Below are positions 59,676 through 64,000 of a stretch of 64,000 bases of DNA, one piece after another. The DNA is from Allomyces arbusculus (taxonomy: Eukaryota; Blastocladiomycota; Blastocladiomycetes; Blastocladiales; Blastocladiaceae), in contig JADHYV010000007.1 in NCBI GenBank assembly GCA_027604705.1, positions 124,001 through 188,000 of the forward strand. Direction: 5' to 3'. The first letter of the stretch is position 1; every line of letters begins with the position of its first letter. Position numbers and translations under genes: made by a program. Under the pieces are notes generated by a model. It saw only the letters and a list, made by a program, of their open reading frames with translations, was not told the origin of the DNA and searched no databases.

Positions 59676-60746
59676 GGGTCTGGCGGCGCACCGGGGGCCG
59701 TGGCCGAGAAGGGGCAGGGAGGGATCGGGCGTGTGGAGAACGAGTTTTTTTGATGGGGTTTTGATGTCGACGTTGTCGAGTTGGGCCAAGGACAGGGCGC
59801 GCGTCCGCGCGCGTCTTTGTGTCGACCTGTTTTATGTGGGGGTCAGGTTAGGGTTAGGGGCTGGCTGCGGTAGGAAGCACAAGGTTCACACTGAACTGAG
59901 CCCCACCACAACCGCACACGCGCGCCGGCACGACCGCGACCGCCGCCGCGGCCGCGTGCGACTTCGACGTGGACCGCACCGGCGAACGGCCAACGGCAGC
60001 AACGACGGCGGCACCGACGCCGAGCACCGCGGGCCAAGTGCCCGCCGAACCACGCTCGCTCTGCCCGCATTCGCAAGACCTCACCACGCTGTCGGCTTCC
60101 ACGCCGTCGTCAACCACTCTCAGCAACGGCCCACACGTCGACGCTTTCAGCCCTGCCAGCTGCGTTCCTGGATCAACTGTTACTACGAGCCCGCCGCATC
60201 CAGCGCGGCACCCGGGAGCGAGCACGATCTCGCTTCTGCACCCAAGAAAGATCGCCCTCGTTGGGTCCATCTTTGCAGCATCTGCCGTTGGTGACGGCCT
60301 GCGCCGTCATTTCTCGTCACGGCCGCGGCCCCCGATTGCTCCGGCCAAGGCTCCACACGATATATTCCTCGTCCAACGGCGACCGTGTCTGCCGTCACCG
60401 CCAACTGCCCGCATAGCGCGCTTGATCGCCGCGCGCCGTCGTTGCCCGTACTCTCCAGCGTGTCGCCCGCCGCGCTCCGCAACTCGGCACGGTCGCCGTG
60501 CCGCTTGCCGTCGCCCCCACCGCCGCTCTCTCGCCGCCGCGCATTCCGCGGCCGCTGTCGCTCCCGCCACCGCGGTCCTCTGCGGTGCACCCGCACTCGC
60601 CTGCGCTCGCCGCGTCCGCGACCACGACCTTGACGACGGCGCGCCCGCGCCCGCGCCGGACGCGGCCGCCGTCGTTCCTGCGGCACTCGTGGACCCCCAC
60701 GGCCGCACCTACTAGCGCGCCGACTTCGCCCAATTCGGAATCGACC
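59676..60746. other. Intergenic spacer with telomere-like repeat
   Basis: About 1.07 kb between two plus-strand genes. It holds a short TTAGGG array at 59846-59860 and Arg/Pro-rich open frames on both strands without coding character. Confidence 0.5.
59846..59860 (+). repeat. Interstitial TTAGGG telomere-type repeat (two units)
   Basis: The sequence GGTTAGGGTTAGGGG contains two tandem TTAGGG units, the telomere repeat of most fungi and animals. It is too short to be a telomere and may be chance or a repair scar. Confidence 0.6.
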
Positions 60747-63093
60747 ATGGACCCGCCGCCAATACCCGCGCGCGAGTCGGATTCGCGGTCCCACACGCTT
60801 AATACGCTGCATACGATCTTGTCGCGGGTCGGGGTACTACAGCATGCCGGCGCCTGGTCGGCGACCTCGTCCGAGTCCGGGTCGCAGGCAGGGGATGATT
60901 CGTTTTCGGCGGTGACCGCGGATGCGCCGATGCCGCCGACGCTCGATGATTTGTTGACGGTGGCCTACTTGGGGTATGGGCTTCTGCAGGAGAAGGAGAC
61001 GGTGGAGGCGCAGTTGGCCGAGGCGTTGGCAAGGGAAGCGCAGTGGATTGCTCAGGTACGTGTTGTTGAATTTCTCCTCGTGGTGTTGCTGTAAGTCGGA
61101 GTGAATCGGGTACTGATCCACCACGTAGCTCAACGACGCGCACTCGGCGCAGTCGGTTCTCGAGCGGCAACTGTCGGTCGCGCACGAGCGCGAGTCGTCA
61201 ACCGTCGACGAGCAAGAGCAGCGCATCGACGCGCTTGCGACGACGCACCGGCGACAGGCTGACGAAGTGCGGCACTTGAAAGCCGAGCTCGACTCGCTCG
61301 TGCGGCAACACTACCACACGACCATGCAGCTCGCTGAAGCCGAGGACGCGCTCGCTACGCTCCGCCACGCCGAGCGCGACCTGGCAACCGCGCGCTTACG
61401 GCTCGCCAAATGTGACGCTGAACTCGCGCTCTTATCCGACGAGAATGCGGCGCTGAAACTCGAACTGTCGCGACACCACGACGCGCTCGAGGCCGAACGA
61501 ACCCGGCTACTCGCGGATCTGCAGAAGGAACTCGAGGCCGAAAAAACCATGGCACTCGAAAACGAAATTTTGCGGTGTAAATTGCGCGAGGGCGAGGCGC
61601 GCGAGTTTGAACTCGCGCAGCAGATTGCCGATTTGACGCGCAGTTTGGACAAGTATGTGGATTTGCTCCAGGAGGCGCGCGACGAACTGGAGTACATTGA
61701 GGAACGGTCGAGCACGCGGTCTGACCTGGGCGTCGAGGACGCGTCGTTTGTCTCAGAAATGTCGCGGCTCGGGTATGACCCGGACCAATTTGGCCCGGTG
61801 CCAGTCGTTGGGGAACTGTTGAATATTCCGCCCGTGGGGCGGGACGTCGGCACGCAGACGGTCGAGTCACGCGTCAATTCGGATTCGTCCGAGGATGAGG
61901 ACGACGAGGACGACGAGTTGGTCATGCACCGCGCGCACCCAGCCGCCGAGACCGATGTCTCGGACGTGTCGGACGACGACGAGCGCCGCAAGAGCGATAG
62001 CTCTGATGACCTCGTGTATGCCGCCGCGCGCCGGTCGGCGAGCCGCCGGTCAAGCCAGCGCCGACGCGCAAGACCGACCACAGCCATGCTGCTCGCGTCG
62101 TCGTCGGGCGACGGCGAGTCGGCGACGGCCCGCGTGCGCTACGAGGCCGATGCGGACAACCAGTTGTCGCTGTCGTTCCTGACATCGCTCTCCGCACGGC
62201 AGTACGTCCCAGGCATCGCGTCGCCCGTCTCGTCCAACGCGCCAAGCACCTGCTCCGACGACAGCCAGGCCGTATCGAGTCCCGCCGCGGCCGTAGCCGC
62301 AGCAGCAGCCGCGCGCGCGCGAAGCGCATCGACGGGCCCCTGGGCAACTCCACCGCCATCGCGCGGGTGGTCGACGCCGCCGCTGATCCCGGAAGAGGAC
62401 GAGGACGGCAATCCGCGGTGGACGCTACCACCCGACATTGTCGCCGACGCCGCCGGCACGTCGCGGTCCAAGTCGCGCAATTCCGATCCGACCAGGCCGC
62501 GGTTCAGTATGGTGCGGAGTATGCTGCGTGCGCTCAACGCATTCAAGTCGTCGGCCGACCCGCCACCGTCGGCGGCCCCGGCGAAACCGCCCCCACCTCC
62601 ACTGCCGACATCGCCGCTCCCGCCCATCACCCGCGACCTCGGGCCGTACCCGGACGAATCGATCCCCGCCAACCCGGCATTGTTACATTGGAAAACGCTC
62701 GCGTCGGCGCACGTTGCCGGTGGCGCACCACGGATGGCTGACCTGGTTGCGGCCGCCGCGCGGCACCGGGTTGCTGCGCGGTCATTATCGCGCGCGCCGA
62801 ACCGGTCGGTCTCGCGCGCGCGTACGTCGCGACCGCCCGACGCGCACCGCGAGGCACGGCGGTCACTGTCGAGGTCGATTGATGCGACGCTGAAAGTCGC
62901 GCCAAGTGCGGCGTGGCGCCGGACGGGGCAGCCGAGTGTGGTCACGCGCGCGTCGCTGCTTGGGACCGGATGGATTGGGGCGCATAGGTCGAGTCTCGCG
63001 GCGGTCGCGATCCCAGAGGAGGGAGCGGAGGGCGCAGTTGCGAGTGCGGCGGAGGTGGACGGGGTGAATAGCGCCGTGTATCATCCGGATTGA
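60747..63093 (+). CDS. Coiled-coil protein with a dynein-adaptor-like CC1 box
   Basis: Exons 60747-61055 and 61129-63093 give 757 residues. After a Ser-rich start, LDDLLTVAYLGYGLLQEKET resembles the CC1 box of dynein-activating adaptors (BICD and HAP1/TRAK have AAxxGxxLL-type sequences in the same setting, at the start of a long coiled coil). The coiled coil runs ~75-325 (EAQLAEALAREAQWIAQ, SDENAALKLELSRHHDAL, LEKELEAEK-like heptads) and ends at LQEARDELEYIEERSS. A segment EMSRLGYDPDQFGPVPVVGE follows, then acidic, Ala-rich and Pro-rich stretches and a basic Arg/Ser C-terminus. Function as a microtubule-motor adaptor is inference. The ATG at 60747 is the first in frame. Confidence 0.65.
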
Positions 63094-63511
63094 ACGATGC
63101 GTGGATGAATGGAGGGGTGTCGGGGCATGTAACAGTAATCCATCTTTTTATTGCCCGTTTTTGCAACTCTCAATTCTCTTCTTTTGTCTTGGAGTGTTTG
63201 GGGTGATAGTCCCAAGTTGCAAAGTCGCGTTCAGTTGAGTCCACCACCTTGATTGTCAACATGATTTGAATCCGCAACGACGGAACCGGATCACCTTTGT
63301 CGTGCATGATGGATTTACGGCACTCATTCTCTTTGACGATAGATGACAACGCTGGGTTCCAATCATGGCCACGGATCACGTTGATTCAACCGCATTTCTG
63401 CCCGTTTTACAGGTGCCGCATTCATGTTCCCTCTTCAGTTCCCCCTTTTTGGTTCACAACAGCGATAAAAAGCCCAACGTTATGTACAATGTCCACCCCT
63501 TCCACGCTCGC
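63094..63511. other. Convergent 3' intergenic spacer
   Basis: About 420 bases between the stop codons of convergent genes, T-rich near 63145. Nothing else seen. Confidence 0.5.
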
Positions 63512-64000
63512 TCACTGGCACCATACTTCAATCTTGTTCTCGTCCGCGGCCAAACTGCGCGCGAGCACCAAATCGTCGTCGTCGGTCATCGACACGAGCT
63601 CGCCGTCCTCGTCGCGGAACCGTACGCGGAACTGCGTCTCTTGGAACTTGTCCTCGATCTTATCTAACATTTCGTCAAACGACGCGTCGCCCGGCAACAG
63701 CAACACGCGTGTGTCGCCGTCGAAATGCACCTTGACGCGCAACTACACAAACACCTAATGTCAGCCTCGAGACCCCTCCTCACACCCGTTCATTGACGGC
63801 AGCATACCTTGCCGGCGATCACGCTCTCTTTGGAATACATTGACGGCGCATACTCGCTCCCACCTGACCCGCGCCGCGCCGGCGTCGGGTCGTACGGTGA
63901 CCGTACGCGCGCTGGTGCAGGGCTCGGCATCCGCCGTGACGGTGGCGGTGGAGTTGGCGTGCCGCGCCCACGGAGCGACGCGTCGCTTCCGCGGCGGCCG
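63512..64000 (-). CDS. PB1-domain protein, C-terminal part (gene runs off the window)
   Basis: Two exons are visible on the minus strand: 64000-63808 (incomplete at its 5' end) and 63742-63512, joined in phase 0. The upstream part is Pro/Ser/Arg-rich and low-complexity, ending SMYSKESVIAGK. The last ~75 residues are a PB1 domain. The first strand is VKVHFDGDTRVLLLP with the basic Lys of type II faces; FDEMLDKIEDKF is the helix; FRDEDGELVSMTDDDDL is the acidic OPCA motif of type I faces. It may therefore pair with PB1 partners on both faces. Fungal proteins that end this way include Cdc24, Scd2/Bem1 and NoxR; too little is visible to choose. Confidence 0.85.

Noticed and set aside
59969-60715. 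248-codon plus-strand open frame in the spacer
   Set aside because: Arg/Pro-rich, no domain, matched by long frames on the other strand; typical of GC-rich non-coding DNA here.

Overview
This window is nuclear DNA from a GC-rich, intron-containing fungus. Most genes are split by short introns, mostly about 50-130 nt. The gene set points to a zoosporic (flagellated, early-diverging) lineage such as Blastocladiomycota or Chytridiomycota. It carries a Nap1/NCKAP1-type subunit of the SCAR/WAVE actin regulator and a histone stem-loop-binding protein (SLBP), which I know to be absent from the familiar Dikarya, alongside typical fungal genes (Tup1, phosphomevalonate kinase, Vip1-type RRM protein, aquaglyceroporin). 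The phylum-level placement is inference. I modelled every splice junction by hand from GT..AG sites and phase continuity. About half of the donors read GTACG and another fifth GTGCG, so C at intron position +4 is strongly preferred.

Layout. 0-10 kb: a ten-helix EamA/SLC35G-like transporter, a GPI-anchored Reeler-domain protein, a cytochrome b5-fused front-end fatty acid desaturase, a tail-anchored UBE2J1-type E2 enzyme, and a LysM plus zinc-ribbon protein. 10-20.5 kb: a large polytopic membrane protein (12 exons), a single-LIM protein, a Vip1-like RRM protein, SLBP, and dynein light chain LC8. 21-33.8 kb: a His/Gln-rich unknown, a mitoferrin-type carrier, mitochondrial lysyl-tRNA synthetase, a MIT-like helical protein, and Nap1/NCKAP1 (14 exons). 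34-44 kb: THUMPD1/Tan1, phosphomevalonate kinase, an aquaglyceroporin, and Tup1 with a very long Gln/His-rich N-terminus.

45.4-53.5 kb is a different landscape: lower GC and intronless, with two intact tandem F-box/leucine-rich paralogues surrounded by at least three decayed fragments of the same family, a local birth-and-death cluster. 53.9-64 kb: a large one-helix membrane protein with a coiled coil, a tRNA-Gly(UCC), an AT-hook protein, a coiled-coil protein with a dynein-adaptor (CC1-box)-like start, and the 3' part of a PB1-domain gene cut by the window edge.

Functional threads: actin and microtubule transport (Nap1, LC8, the candidate dynein adaptor, LIM); mitochondria (mitoferrin, LysRS); membrane lipids and isoprenoids (desaturase, phosphomevalonate kinase); RNA (SLBP, THUMPD1, Vip1); ubiquitin (E2, F-box cluster). 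Apart from the F-box array, neighbouring genes do not look functionally clustered.
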